From contig VYZB01000238.1 in assembly GCA_013397455.1 (NCBI GenBank), positions 1,314,160 through 1,378,159 of the forward strand: a stretch of 64,000 bases of DNA, read 5' to 3'. Made by a program: the position numbers and the translations under genes. Shown in pieces: positions 13,551-28,865 of the stretch; positions within the stretch are counted from its first letter, which is position 1, and the number at the start of each line of letters is the position of its first letter. Source of the DNA: Crotophaga sulcirostris. Taxonomy: Eukaryota; Chordata; Aves; Cuculiformes; Crotophagidae. A model generated the notes under the pieces. The model had not been told where the DNA came from. It made no database searches and was given only the letters and a program-made list of their open reading frames with translations.

Positions 13551-16500
13551 TGTATGTATGTAATTTACCTTGATAAAACTTCCAGTCACATGATATGCCA
13601 ACAGAAATTCTATGAAGATATTGTAGGAAAAAATCCAAACTTATTTCAAAGAAATAAAGGCTCCAGAACCCTAAATACTACTTCCCTCATTTTAAGCTTC
13701 TTAGAAAATGTTATGTACCCTTGATGAAACTGAATGCACTTAAAACATTATCAGCTACATTTTGTATATTCTGAACTACGTCTAAGATATTTTTTTAGTT
13801 CTTCAGAAAGTGATTTAATCCAAAGCAGTTACTGAAGAGCACAGTCAAGTTTTTGTGCTTCTTTTAGATCTTAGAAAGGAGCACGTTAGCTGTAAGCAAT
13901 AGTCCATGGCCAACAATCCCAAAGTATCCATCCAAGGGCAGGATGGAAAACTAAGAATTTTTAAGAATAGCAATCTAATTATGCTTTGATAGCTCTTTCT
14001 AAAATTGCATCAAGGCAACTTTCTGAACACAGTGACCTACAACAGTACTAAATGCATAGTCATACTTAAAAAACTAATTTAGTGCTTCAGCAGGCTTTGT
14101 TTCTGGGTCAGATAGAGAGGACAAGGCATCCTAAGACTCAGAGTGACAGAACTGGAATGAAAGCAACAAGTCTGAGGGTACCTGGCAGAGGCACAGTGCC
14201 CATCTCTTGATTCAAATAATGTGCGATATTACACAAAATCTATGACAAAGCATATTAGAGAATGTAATCTCTGCTCTTCCTAACACATCCAAATCATGAA
14301 AGTTTCTCTTGTTGTTGTTAAAATATTCATTTATTTGTTAAAGAATAAGTGGCTAAGAACTATCAGTAAGTAGTATTGAGAGCTTTAATGATCAGCTGCA
14401 TTATTCATCTGTGGAACAAGCCCAGAGATGCAGAATTATTCTGCTGGCTCATCCTGGCTGACCCAACCAAAAAATGCTGTTAGTGCCAACACTGGAGCAA
14501 AACCTGGCAGAAAGACAGAGGGCAGAGATAAAGTTGAAAACTCTGGTATGCCAGAGGTGAGGGTAGATCTCTTTGTATACCAAGGATAGTTGGTACTGCT
14601 GAGACTCAGCTTACGTGTTGGAGACCTCTTTCAGAAGGACAGAAAGGCAATGTGGTTGTTACTGAAATGTGGTATTTTGGATTTCAGGAAGCATATGAGC
14701 AATTTGGTAATTCGTCAAGAACCAAAGGCAAATTCTGGCCACTCAAAAAAGGGTAGAAATGTTCCCTCATTTCAGTGCAGCTAAGATTTCATGCCATTTG
14801 CTGTCTTTTTAAAGACTAAACAGCAACCATCAGAGCAAACAGAAGCTGTATCCTCTACCCTGTGAGAGGAGCACCAGGGCTTCAGCTTTCAGTTTATTAC
14901 AGACGTACTCAACGAGATTGGCTTCTGTAAAGTTATGAGAAGTTTTAGTTGGATTTTCACACTGAGATCTTTTTCCGCTTGGATGCAGCCTTCTGCTAAA
15001 ATGTCGAATTTCCACCCAAACCACAATTTTGTGATAACCATCTCATTGCGTATGTAGGAAATGACATGTAGGGCACTTCTGACAGTACTCATAATTTCAG
15101 TTCAAAAGAGACACTAACACATTAAAATGAGGGTAGAAAGGCAAATCTTATTCAATCCACTAGATGTACAGGGAGGTGGGAGAAAACCCATAAAAAGTAC
15201 CACTTTTAAAGCACTGCAAGTTCACATTGTTTCTTGTTAGAAGTCATGGATGCAATTATTCTTTTGTAGTCCTAAGGGAAAAGACAGCTAGCATGCAAGC
15301 ATTTTCATATGTGAGTAACTCCGCTAGTAATTAAAGCTCTCAATAACATTTATTGATACTTTTTAGCCACTTATGCTTTTACTGTAACAAAAGAGATGCA
15401 AGAATGAACTGATATGTTACTAGGACTCATGATGATTTGATGTATTTACAAGGAATTGAGACTACCAATATTCAAATACAGGTTAATCAAAGCTCTAGTT
15501 TCAGTCAAGGAAAGTTTTGCTACAGACTTCAGTGAGCTGGGGTTTCTCTCTGGATATTTGAAATTGGTGGACTCCTTCACATGGGAAGAAGTCATATGTC
15601 AATTAGAGATGTGGCTCAACACATTTCTCTGACAGATTTCAGGTGGTACAGCTTGTCCTTCCCCTCTCAGAGTCACAAATCTGTTATTTGAAGTATAACA
15701 CTAAATTGCTGAGCTGTAGGACTGACTCAAACCCCACCCCATGCAAATAGAAATTTGGTATTAAAGTTGTAATACTTGCAGAACTGACAAGTTCGCCACT
15801 TCTGTCGAAACAGTCCTCATCAAAAGAAAAGTGGTCTTGTATAATATAGTCCTTTAAGAAGAACAGAATGAACTGAGCTTCCTAAGCTACAGCAGTGCAG
15901 GTTCCTCCACTACCCTCCCTGCCCCAGGAATATGCCTCAGCTCCAGCTTTAACAGACCAGTCTAGAGGGACACAACAGCCTTTGGGCTTTCATGGTATTT
16001 ATGAGAATGTTAATCTGAGAGATGCAAACGCTTCTCCACCAGAGCTGGACAAGGATCAAAGCACTGAGTTGTCATCAGGAGCAATGCCTTTCACTAACTG
16101 GGGAGCTGAGTAGTGCTGCATTTCAGCTGATAAGATGGAAATGAAGGATAGTGCATCACTGCTGAACACAAGCCCTCTCTAAGCTGTTCATTACTTTCTG
16201 TGAACACTGCTACAATGAGTTCAGGTCTTCAGTCAATTTTGTCTGCATGCAGCCTTCTAGATCAATTAACAGATTAAGGCAATTCCAAATAATTTTCTGG
16301 CAGGTATTTGAGAGCTCCTATATAGATAACTAAGGGAGAAACAAGGCCTACAAAAACAAGACATCAAACACCACTGACATGAATATTAATACAAATAAAA
16401 TATACAGCTATAACAATTCTTCATCTGAGCAAGCTTAACAAGCGTTCTATTGCATTTCTAAATATTTGTACAGTTTTACCTAACAGGATGGAAAAAAGCA

Positions 16501-16611
16501 AACAATGCTGGCCTGGAAAAGTTAACCAGATGAACGGAAATAAATTATTTTTTGCTTTGAATTTCTTTTTAGCAGGAAAAAATGTCTTCAGAAACACAGC
16601 AGCAGACTTAC

Positions 16612-16732
16612 CAGCAGACTTCCAGAGAAGTTTTACTGTTCTTCTCCTTGAACTGCTCAGTGATTTAGGAAACCAGTAAAAAAACCGTGCTATCCTCCTG
16701 ATGGTTTTCCTCAAGTCATTTCTTATTGTCAT
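16612..16732 (-). CDS. Possible unrecognised first coding exon (40 codons, then donor)
   Basis: On the minus strand, ATG at 16732-16730 (G at -3, A at +4) opens 40 codons rich in basic residues, starting MTIRNDLRKTIRRIARFFYW and ending KLLWKSA plus one base. A perfect donor G|GTAAGT follows at 16611. The sequence just upstream (about 16775-16860) has a local cluster of CpGs in CpG-poor DNA. The frame is also open further upstream to an ATG at 16852 and past the donor to 16421. I recognise no homologue and found no partner exon, so this may be chance. An alternative first exon of a neighbour such as RASSF3 is one idea. Confidence 0.2.
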
Positions 16733-18213
16733 AGCTGAAAGGGCTCCACAGCTACACCAGGAACAACAGACACAAGCATCGAGACGTAGAGAGGAAAGCC
16801 CACGAACACCCACACAGCGTGCGCTCCCTGTGAGCTCAGCGTCAGCCAGCACGTCTCAGGACCACCTGTTAGTCCTAAATCCCCTCCCTCTCCGTCACTC
16901 AGCTCCAGACCTCCAGACCTCCCTCTTCATTACAAGCAGCAGCTATATTAATAGATGCTTCAGCTAAAGAAAGACCAATGCTTCAGAGTCTTAACCTGGT
17001 ACTGTGTTTCCAATGATGTTAAAACAAGACATGTTTTCCACAGAACGGTTTTGAAGGGCTCATTTGTTCATCTCTAGCTCCCTATTCTAGTCTGTAAAAA
17101 AATAAACCCCAAAACCAACAAGGACAACTCCCCTTTCAAAAGCCCTTGATATAAATCCACAGAATTTCCTCTAGAGAAAGTCTTTCTCAAAAACCTTCTT
17201 ATGAAGGTTCTTAGCAGTAAATTTAACAGAGATTTCTATAGATAGACTGGGTGTTAAAATGAAACTTTACTCTTCATGGATTTAAAGGCAAACATGAGTC
17301 AAATCTTTCACTCCCATAGTTTACTTAAGAATCAAGCATCTATCAACATATCACTATCCAAAGAAATTAACAGCACCTCAGTACTTAGACTGCACATGCT
17401 TCAAGGACAACACATATTAAATTGTAAATCCAGAGATGCTATGAACTAATATATGCCCTCCACGACATTTATCATGAATTCCTTCATCCACTTTTTAACA
17501 GCTGGACTATTTAACCATTTCCCAAGCTTAGCATGATTTCCTTGACTGTCACAAGTTTCTCTTCAGCTTCTCACATTTTATTTGATTTCTTTTCTTCTGC
17601 TAGATCTGAAAACACTGAAAACCAAGACTAAAGTAATTACAAAACAAAGATCCTTTTATATCAAACTTTAAACTACAGAAAGTAAGGGCTTTGTTACACC
17701 AGCTACGCTCACAGTACACAGTTAATAACTCTTCCAGTATTCACAATGTATTTTTCTATGCTAAAACATGTGAAGTATTTAACCCATTTTATACAGCAAA
17801 CATTTTTAACATACTGCCACTTCTCAAGACCAAGCTAGATAGATTGCATTTCCTCTGGTCAATACATCTCCGAAAACAAACAAACATTTCCATTTGTAAT
17901 GTATCTGCCACAATTCTCCAGCCAGTGTCAATGAAAGACCAGAAGGCAGGACTGATGCCGCCAGATTTGTCTCTACTTTGAGCTCCCCTCTGTCATACCA
18001 ACAGGAATTTAGAAGCAAAGTGACGGGTTTAGCACAAGTAGGAAGTCTGCCACCCAATACAGCACATGCAAGGAGCAGAGTTAAAGGCCCAACAGCTAAC
18101 TTACTTCTTTCAGGAAATAGCATGGGTGTGAATGTTTAAGAGCATCTGCCAAAAACCAAATCAAATAATGACTTTTTTTCCCTGAAAATTATACATACAA
18201 ATATTTAATGAGA

Positions 18214-18246
18214 GTGGCATAAAAAAGTGGCATAAAAGTGGCATAA
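18214..18246 (+). repeat. Short tandem repeat, three GTGGCATAA units
   Basis: Three consecutive copies of GTGGCATAA separated by A runs of decreasing length. Confidence 0.8.
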
Positions 18247-21200
18247 CAACTCCCCATACTATTTAAGATGACTACTTTTATAATTTGATAAAGAATCCAT
18301 ACAGATATGTATGATATTTAGCAGGATATGAAAGGCACAGGCATATTTTTTTTCACTTAACAGAAAATGCCAATACTGTATTTTTGTTATACTGGTATTT
18401 CATGAGGCCTAAAAATATTCAGTAAAACACAGCAGAATATAACAATATAAAGGGGTAAATTGACGTTGCTGATGGGAATAACAAACCTGCAGAGGTTTAC
18501 ACCTTACAGTGTTTAGTGCCTTACTGGAACAAAAAATATGCAAGAATGTAGAACATTGCATATAACTTTAAGGAAAAGAACTCATTCTATAAAAAAAAAT
18601 CAGTTGGATGAAGCTGACAATTACGCCATGCAAGAAACCAGATAACACAGATGATAACGTGGACCTGAACTCAAGCTGAACTGAACAGCAGTGGTAGTCA
18701 GTCAGCCTTGCAGTGATTTCATGACTCCTCCATCACTTTACATTTCTAGGCTCGAATTAGGCCAAAATGTAGTTAATGGATGACAGCCTGTTCACCACAG
18801 CTCATGTATGAGGAGTCTGTGATGATCAGCCTGAGCTGCTAGCTTTAGAATATGAGCCACTGTGCTCTGCACAGCCATGAACCACTGTTAGCCTGTGCCC
18901 ACTGGGCTAGGGAGAATTCGTGCAGCCTTTCCTAACACAACTCTGATCGCTTACATTGCACTAAAGCATTACTAAAGTTAAGAACTCACTGTATTATAAA
19001 GGTACTACACAGGGCTACATGTGTACCTCTCAATCTACCCTAACGAAGACACCACATGGAGATGTTTTCCACAGAGGACAGAAGGACCTGAAATGTGATC
19101 CCTGCCTCTCTTTAAGGAAAAAAGCCATGTAAGGCTTTTTTCTGCAGCAGATTTCAACACCCAGCTCACCCTCTGTTCATCTAAGCAGTGTGCTGGAGGA
19201 GGAGAGGGAATGATTGCTGCCTGTGCTGCTGTCCCACCTGCCTGGGAAGGGAGGTGAGCAGCTGTCCCCTCTACTATGCATGCAGCCTCTGACCTCCCAC
19301 CACCCCACAAAGGTCAGATCTCAGCAGACCTCTGCAAAGGGCAGGAACAGCACACGGAGACTCCACGTGTGTGCTGCCCATCCCATGTGCTCTCCAGCCA
19401 CAGGCTGGGATGAGCAGCAAATCACAACCTTGGCAGGAGAGCCAGGCACATCACACTGCTCTCAGCATCCGCCCCACAACATGCTTTCTGCATGGAAACC
19501 TATGGCATCAGTTGGAAAGCAAAGGGGTGAATGCTCATGAAACATCCAGTGGTTTATAGACGTCACTGTCCACCCCAGCCTACAGAGCCAGGCAGACCAG
19601 CTCTGAACAGCTGCACCATGACCCAGTGCTGCCTTACTGCAGCCCTCCCATGCCCACTGCTGGGGTGAGGAAACTGCAAAACCTAAACAAACCCTCGCCA
19701 TTAGGTATAATACTCTGAAATGATGAACTGTAAACAACCAGTGGTGCCTAACTGGGAATAGTCTCTTGGAGTGTGCTGAGTTCACACAATTTTAAAGCAA
19801 AGCCTTTGCTGATTAGCATTTGTTAGAGCAATGAAGTGTTGAGATACCATAAAAAGGAAGCCTGACAGTGAGAAGGAGCACAGACAGTGGTACCAACTGA
19901 AGGGAAAACGCAGCGTTTTCTCTGTTCAGAGGCAGAAGAGTATCTTTCTTTAGCGAGGAGTTACTGACCACTCCTCCTAGGTCTTAGGTAGCAAACGACT
20001 ATGATGAGCAAAGGATTTCCTTGCTTTGGCTTACCTGGAACTTCTCCATTCAGTCTGTTTTCAGGGCAAAGATCCCCACTGCTCATAGCAGGAACTGTGT
20101 GTAGGAAAAGCTAAATGTGTTAAGGAATACCTACTTGCCTGCATTAGCAAACATCCCTATTAGCTGAGCTCAAAATGTGCTATTGCTTTCTTTGTAGACA
20201 ACAATGTAGATGGAAAATGAGGTGGTGTCTTTCCAACCTGCCACAGTGTGGGTCCGTGACACTATGCTGTATGCCACCAGCAGGCAGAGTTCAGTGAGGA
20301 GAGGTATTTACGAGCCAGTCTTTACACAGATATTTTCCATATCGATAGTGCTTGAAGAGACTTCCAGAACTTCATGGACCATCTCCCTTCACTGACTGAG
20401 ATCTGAAATGGACTAAAAGATTTTAGCAACATAGAACTGGGTTATGCAGAGAAATGCTGTATGTAGGCACTAGACAGAACTGAATGTATGAAACATATTT
20501 ATCTAGAAATTATAAACAAAAGCTGTGACCTTCCTTAAATCCTGTCCAACTGTGTGTCAGAGTAAATTTAATCCAAGTAGAAAGGTGTAGCACTAACTAC
20601 TCCCTGGGCTTCAAAACTATTGCATTTGCATGACACCATCAAGACGCAGATTTCATACTAAAATATAGTTTATAACATCACCACGTGTGACAAAGCTATG
20701 CAGCTGCTAGGAAGCTTATAAAGAACACAATACAACTACCAAAAGCAAAGAAACAAAAACCTGCAGCATTTGAGCTTAGTTCAGCAAAACAAGCATAATA
20801 CTTCTGATTTGCAGCTCAGCTGTTCATCCCTCCCTAGTCCAAATAAGAAGCTATATTTGTGAGCTTTCTAAAAAAACTTTTGATTCTCAGCAGCTGCACA
20901 TACACAAAAAGAAAGGATTAAAAATTAACCAGTGATTGGCAATCTTGAACATCCAAAACCTTGCCTCCATTTGAAAGACGTCAATTGAAGAACTGTAGTA
21001 CTCAAACTGATGCAAACCATATTTGTTATCAGATTTAATGATCTATTATTTTGCAGATAAATAAATAAAGTTTAAAAAGAATTGTATAGACACCTTTTTA
21101 GCTGTGACATCACATGTTCAATCCTCTGTTATCAAGGATCCAAATAATTTATACAGTGATAGATAATAAATATTATACAAAAATACAGAAAAGAGACAAA

Positions 21201-23892
21201 AGTGGGTAAATGTTGAAAACCTTGCAGAATGCACTACAGATGACAGTTATGCTGAGACACAAAAATACCATAAAAAGGTCAAGCAACCCAAACCTTGCTG
21301 AACATCAAACTGAACCACTACCAGATCTACACCACTAGAAATTCCTGTCCAACATTTCTTTTCTGCAAAAAACTCTTCCAGTCCAGACACATTCCTATGA
21401 TTAGAACGACTTTTTAAGTAAAAAAGGATGAAATTTGGACAAATCTCATCCAAAATGGAGAGGAAGCAAATGAGCATTAAACAAGCACAAGCAGTTTCAA
21501 CCCTTTTTCATGGGCCTACAGAAATCTATCTGTACGAGCAGATAACTGGCCTTCATCTAATTGAATGCAGATGTCTGCCACCGAGGTGGTTGTCATGGCT
21601 CCCTTTACAGCCAGCAAAGAAAGACCAGTGCCTCTTGGGCATATTTACTCCCATAAAGCTGCAAAATCCATGAGATGAACTGTGTTCTGCATAGTTTCTA
21701 GAGAAGCCTTTCGTGGAAATCCTTTCGGAGGCTGGGAGAGTATTCATTCTTCTCAGCACTCACCCTAAGCAGCAGTCAGGACAAGAAGCTGTGTACTGCC
21801 TCTTCTGTGGCACACTGAGCACATCTCAAACAGAAATCCTTGAGGTTTTTCAGGTATGCCACCTGTGTCCATGGTGGAGGACAGAACCCAGAACAACTGA
21901 CCCCAGAGCAGACAACCAACAACTGCAGGGCTTGCTTCAGAGCTCTGACATAAACACATTCTCCAAACAGTGGGATTTCGGTTCATTTTCTTCAGGCCTT
22001 CAGTACTGTTTATTCAAAATAAAATATGCGACAAAAATTCAGCCTACCAGACATGACTCAAGGTCCTCTGTGATTAACTGCTTGCTTCTTCCACAGGCTA
22101 TCTATTGGGCAATGACTGGATTTGTCCCCTTAAGTAAAGTGTAGGAAGGTTTCTTCTGAGCAATGCCTCCAATGAAATACAAACTGGATTTTGAGGAAGA
22201 AAATCACAGTGCCAAAGCGCATTTGTTCAGATCTGCTTAGTTCTTACTTCACTCTGCAATACATTTCACTATCATTAAATATTTTCATACAATGTTACAT
22301 GAAAAAAGGAGTATCTCTTTGTGCATTTCAGCAATATTTCTGCTTGATTCTTTTCAGTATCGTCCATCATACCGTACAATTGTTCCTTGTTTCATTTCTA
22401 ATGTTTTAATCTGTAAAATGCGCTGTAATTTTCTTTACATTCTTTTCCAGATGCTGGAAATGTGCAGAGGCAGACAGGATTGAGACAGTATCATGACGAA
22501 AGTGTGTGAAAGACAGCATTGCTGTGCTGGTCCAGCTGAGCATCAGAAAAAGAATGCACTACTTCCTGCAGACTACTGCCAGCACAATGTGATGGATGTT
22601 TTCATTTTTAGTGTAACTTGGTTACAGGCTTAATGTATGTAGGTTTGTGCATCAAAATTAAAGCTGAATTTAATTTTAAAAAGCTAAATGCAGATAATAG
22701 TACAATGTGAAAATAACAGATTAGTGTTAATTTTAACTATGTAGTAGATACTATACTAGTAGCAGTAAACTCAGGAAAATGATTAAACAGTCTTTAGGCA
22801 GATCACTTTTGTGCATACACAACTACGCTTTAGAGGACAGGGAAAATAAAACTCAAGGCTAAAACTGAAGAGAAGATACTGAATCGCCTTGTAACATGGT
22901 TTGACACATAGGATTTGACTTAGTGGATGACAGACCAACCTGCCTGTGGGCTTTGGGTGACTTTGTGCCAAAATTACTAGACTTCTCAGTGAGAACTTGA
23001 ATGGAAATATCACTAAGGGAAATCAGACTGGGGAACAAAAAAAGGTGTTAAACTTTGCTAAAACAGCAAGTTTATTCATCCTAATTTGACCTGCTTAAGA
23101 CAAAAGTAGCCTGATAATTTTTTAGGGTACAAGAAAGCTGTGAGCATCCTTCTTTAGATCTCTGCATGTTGTAGGAGTGATTACATGCTGTCTGCACTTG
23201 AAGATTAACAATCTTGTATATTTACCCTCTCTTAGACAAGCAGGATGCTTCTTATTTTAGCCATGGTAGCTATTATATAGTAGAGTAATATTTAAAACAA
23301 GAATATAAGAGAAAAATAAACAAAAGAGATATTGCAGAGCTTAACTTTCATTGTAGCCAGTTATATTTTCTTCCAAGCTCCTACACTCACTGTCAGGCTA
23401 TTATAGCCAAGCTACTACGCATGACATGCTCTTCCTTTACCAAGCAAAATCAAAACAGCATTCATGAGTACTGTGTGGAGAAAACAGACATGTCTAGCAG
23501 CTCATAAAGGTACCCAGTTGAAAATAGCATCATTATTTTCTTTCTGTTGTGCATGCTGCTGACCTGCATTTAACTGTCTGAATAAAGAGATCCATCCAGT
23601 CATGCGGGAGGTTTCTAGTCAGCACTACTTAGCAACAGAAGGAAGAGGTGACTACCGTCAGCGGACAAAGAGCTGAGCTCTAATGCTGGCTTGGCCAGTG
23701 ACCTCTTGGCTAACCTTGAAAAAGCCATTTCAACTCTCAGTGCTTTCGTCTGTGCCTGCTTTGCTCATAGCACTTCATGCTAGTGGCTGCTTCTTCCTGG
23801 TCAAGCATACTAAGGACTTCATGTGGCCAGCAGCTCCTATTGTTAACAGCAAATGCAAAAAAAAAACCCAGTGAAATATTTCAGAAAAAAAT

Positions 23893-23945
23893 CAAACTAT
23901 GTTGTACTTTATCAAAAACAAACTATGTTATAACTTATCAAAAAA
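23893..23945 (+). repeat. Imperfect 26-27 nt tandem duplication
   Basis: Two adjacent copies of a CAAACTATGTT...TTATCAAAAA unit (23893-23918 and 23919-23945) differing by a few bases. Confidence 0.8.
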
Positions 23946-26900
23946 TACCTTACCTAAAATGTCAGTTTTATCTTTTTCACCTGTATATTAAAGGCTCAGA
24001 TATTAGCAATGTGTAAATAGTATGTAAGCAATGTAACACAACGTAGTCTAAAAGGCACCTGTACTGTTACTTCCCACTACACCCAAACCCAAGGTAAGCA
24101 GCGCTAATCGTTATATTTTGAGCATGGTAGGACAGCACAAAATGAGCATGACGATGCAGCAAACTCTCCAAGGCTTTCACGTGACAAAGTCAACTTTCTC
24201 CTTGGCTCCCAAGGCTTTCTCAGCCAGCAGACCATCAGGAGATATCATGCTGGCGAGTAATGGCAACAGTTTTATTGCTAAGAGCTTCTTTGCTTTTACA
24301 AGCAGATCACCTCTTTGATGTTTTATTACATATTCTGAAGATGTCCCAGGTTATGAACACTAGGTTATGAAATACCCATTTTATCATTTTGTCATCAGTA
24401 GACTCCTTTCAACTTCTGTAACCAGCTCTCAAATACTGGTCTGTTTGAAACCGAGGCTTATGGCATCTGGCCTCCTTGCACCCTGTGTGTGAAACGAAAC
24501 ACAGGGCACTGCCACGTCAAGATGCCCTGGGCAAAGAGGGCTCCAGCCCACTCACAGCACCCTCTGTAGGAGCTCTCTACAGAGCGGCTCCAAAGCATGT
24601 GAGGAAGACAAGCAGGAAAGCCATGCAGCATTTTCAGACACTTTCAATGCTGACATCTGAATATTATGGGGTAGTTTTTTTAAACTTTTCTCTTTATTAC
24701 CACTGAATTGTGAGTGCTTGTATTCTCTGTAGCCTTTTAGGGTTGTATCCAAGACATTCAAGCTCTGAAGAACATCATAATTAATAATTAACCATTCATG
24801 AGACGGTGAAAATGAGAGCAAAGAGATGAGTGAGCAGGCGAAAGCCTCTAGGTATGACAGTGTATGACTTAGGGGTGGAAGATGATCCGCACACAGGAAG
24901 AGAGACCGCAGTGGCCAAGAAAACAGGGCTCACAGTAACCAAGGCACTTGGAGTGGAGTTACTGTTCTCTGCAACCAGGCGGGGAAAACGTCTCACCTTT
25001 GCAGCAGTGGGAGTCTTCCTGCAGCTGAGGAGACCACAGAAATGCCCCAGGAGGTGCAGAGAAACTGAGGAAGCCAGCAGGCATTACCCTTGAAGAGCAA
25101 GCTCCATCAAAGCTGCTTCTTGGTCTCCATTTCCACACCTCTTGCTTCACGCCCGCAGCGAACACAGCAGCCTCCAGCTCCACCAACTCTGCAAGCTACA
25201 GCAAATGCCCTGTTGGGGCAGCAGATCACCCACGTTCCTTCAAACCCAACAGGGAAGAAAATGAGGTTTTCTCTAAGATGAACTCCACTGGCACAATCCA
25301 GATCCTGTCGCCTCTTGCTGCTCCAGCCCCTATGGATTCTGAGAAAATCTGGTAATTTTAGATTTAAAAGAAAATGAAGAAAGTTTTGGGAACTGTGCAT
25401 TGTTAAACAACTCTCCATAGAAAAAGTGGGAAGAGGAAGCAGCCTCCCACTGCTGCTATTTCTAATTGGCTCCCCAGTTCTTACTCTTTAGATAAAATTT
25501 TCAGAGGGTCCTTCAACCCTGAACAATTTTGGTAATACAAGTCATAACTCTAGAAGCAGCTTTCGCAACTTAACCCCTCATTACATGTGATTGAATATGA
25601 ATGTACTGCTACTGTAGAAAAAGCTAATAATGTCTATCCTTTTCTTTAAAAACACGAAAAAGTATGTTACGCAGATTTGATGGGCGAAAAAATCCTCCTA
25701 AAGGAAAAAAAAAATCACTAATCTCTGTGTTTGCTCCTTCCCTCCACATTTGGTAAGAGCAATGAGTAGCAGTTCATCAAGGTTTTGCTTTTAACAAAAG
25801 CATCCATGAATTCCCAGCCTAAATACTGGAAAGAAACAATCCTTTTTTCATGGTATCTCTAAATATCCTCTGCTTAAATATCTCCAAAAGTCTGAACCAA
25901 AAAGTCATGTAGGACCTATAATTTCTCTATATTCTCTTAAATGAAGAGTAACACTTCTGAAAAGTCCTAGCAACATTTTTGTTTGGTTCAACGAAGAAGT
26001 GCATCAGAAATGGAAGTGTCAAAATACAAAAGAAAAGTTATAGACATGAAACAGGAAATCCAGAACAAGCAGTCCACAAAATGATTCCTTTCACGCCCCA
26101 GCCACCTATGTACACCCAGTCCATTGATCAGACTATGGGGATAGTAAACCTGTTCACACACGGTATTCCAAAACCTGGAAGCATTTTCATCTAAAACCAT
26201 GAGAAATGCCTCATTTTTCAAACGCCAAATGACAGAGCAAAACAGTGCACCAACTCCAGGGCTGCTACACTACATAGTGCTACACACCATGAAGTCATCA
26301 AAACAATATAAGAAATTATCACTCCAGACTGAAAGAAAAATTGCACGCTGGAAAAGAAAAAACACTCTTTACTGTACGCCATTTCATTGGTATAAACTGG
26401 AAAAATCCTGACTGTTTCTGTGTCAAATGACTTTGTGCAGAGAACTCAGGCCAGCCAAAGGCATTCTGCATCTGCACAGCATCACCAGGTTTTTACCCCA
26501 AATAACCGAGGTGAAAAGGTGAACCACAGAGCATGTCTGGACTGCCAAACCAATTAAGTCTGTCTTTTAAAGGAAATCAAAACAACAGCAAGAGCTCAGA
26601 TACTACAAAGTATCTTTTTCAGAGGTATTTCATTACACTTGGTTTTCTTCCTGGGCTGAAGTCCAGAAATATCAGCGGTGCCTTATTTTTTTTTCCAAGA
26701 AATAAGCTTCTTGAATAATGTGCACCTTGTGCACTGCATTGAAACAGATGATCATTCACCTCCTTGAACTACTTTTTTTCCATTCTGATATTTCTTCTCT
26801 GTGTTATAGGAAAGTATTTTTTCGTTTTTTAGCAGAAGCCTGAAAACAAATTTGTGAATTACAAACAAAAATTTCACAAAAGGCAAAAAGACCTTTTCTC

Positions 26901-28865
26901 AGTAGTTCTTTATTCAGTCCAGTGATCCCACCTCACTTTATGACGTGCACCAAGGAGCATACAAAACCCCAAAGACGACCACAGCCCCACTGTGTAATGA
27001 CAAAAGCAAAGTCTTGCCTTTGCTGAAGCTCAGCTCGGGTATCTTTCCCCATTCCTGTGGGGAAGGCAGGACAGAGACACTCACTACTATTCCCATAAAA
27101 ACATTGCAGATCTTTTCTCTTAAGACACCTAAATACTTTAAAATTACTCCTCTGATGTGCCCTTTGACTGCTTCCCTATGCCAGAGGGAATTCTCACACC
27201 TTTTAATTCTTATCACCAAACTCGGAAGCTCTGATTCAGATCTTGTCTGAGGGCAGTGATCTGCTGAGAACTGACTTCAATCAATACTCAAACAGGGCAG
27301 TTTAAATAAATGTAATATCTCTATCTTTGTGACTCAGCACCATGACAATTCAGTATGTAGCTCCTTCTCTATCAGCAGTGGACCAGCTGGAAGATGCTGT
27401 TATGTTTTGCTTTTTAGATTATATAAAATGAAAGTCCCTACCACCTGTGGCCTCTAGAAAACACAGTTATTTGGGAATCTTCTGGCATTGTCACACCTTG
27501 CCATGCAGATTAAAATCTTTGAAAGGTACTTGCAATTTTAACCTCAGTTGTAATCTCTACTTTGCAAGGGGTACCCAAAGGAGAGCATGGCATTTCCTAG
27601 AGGCTACCACAGTGGCCATAAATTCAACTGTGGGCCTGGATGAATCTGCTGCAGCTTTCAAGGCCACTTGAGATACTTTAGAGGCTGTGTCTGCTGGGTT
27701 TTGGAAGCAGGGGACATATTTTTCTTCTGTACTCACACACACACAGAACAGCCCTGTAACGAAGGGTGCAGACTGACATCTGGCCACAGAGTGGATATAT
27801 CAGCTCTGAGCCATGAGGGCAGCCGACCACACGCCCCTCTGAGCTGTCCTGACAGTCACTGTCTTTGTTGCCCTCGGCCAATTTTTCAGCCAGATCCGTT
27901 CAGCAGTCTGGCTCGCTGGTGTGCCTCCAAACTGGGAAAGAAGAGAGGGTCTTGCAGTAATCCTTGTGTGCTTTTCTATTGTTTCCCTTCATCTCCATAC
28001 CACTTTACAGCTTTTAAATATTATATTCATGCTAAGCCATCAATGTTGAATGCTTCCTCTGCAACTTAAACAGCAATTTAAGAGAGCAGCTTGAAGTACT
28101 ATGGCTCATAAAAATGGAGCTTGTCATGGAGGAGAAGGAAAAACATTGTAAGCTGTAATCGTTCCGAGAAAACATTACTGGAAGATACATAATCCAATGT
28201 GACACTTGAAGTTCTTGCCATAGCGCGTTTGATCATAGAAGAAAAAATATGACTTTTAAGGTCTATTTTCACATCAGTGCACTATACATCCTGTCAGAAC
28301 AAACGGTGCACTAACTTAAATGAGAAATACTTCATATTCACAGCCAAAGTACTTCTATTCCAAAAGAAGCTGTAAAAATAGAGTTACTGAAAGTGAGTGC
28401 AACTGTGAGAACATTATATCATCACAGAAATTTTACATCTCAGCAGAGGACAGTATGAGGTTATTATAGATCTTTAAGCCAGAAAACAATAGGAAAAGAT
28501 TGACCTTTCTATCCCAAAAATTAAACAAAGGCTCAGAGACATAAATCAAAAGTAAACCACACCCCTTAACATGTCACCCCACTAAGGATAGCACTAGATG
28601 GTCCTAAAAAGTGAGCCCACAGCAGTTGTGGGTGAGGAATAGCCAGAGAATCAGGCACGCTTGCGGGATTCCACGCTGAAATCGTTCTTGGGGTCACCAA
28701 GAAACCCAACAACCTGGTCAAATGTTTTTCAAACCAATGGATGGCAAATGGGGACTTCTTACCAGCACTAGACTATCTGTGTTCTCCTACCATAAAGAAC
28801 AGGGGCCAGCAGGTGAGTGAAATCACGGTATTTTAGAGTATAGTTCCAGAAGAACCTGAATCTGA

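Larger units (their letters stand above)
13560..28865. other. Intergenic or intronic DNA, no established gene
   Basis: Apart from the candidate exon at 16612-16732 and two small tandem repeats, I recognise no exon, RNA gene or mobile element. GC content rises modestly around 19.2-19.7 kb and 24.8-25.3 kb, but without a CpG island. Confidence 0.45.
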
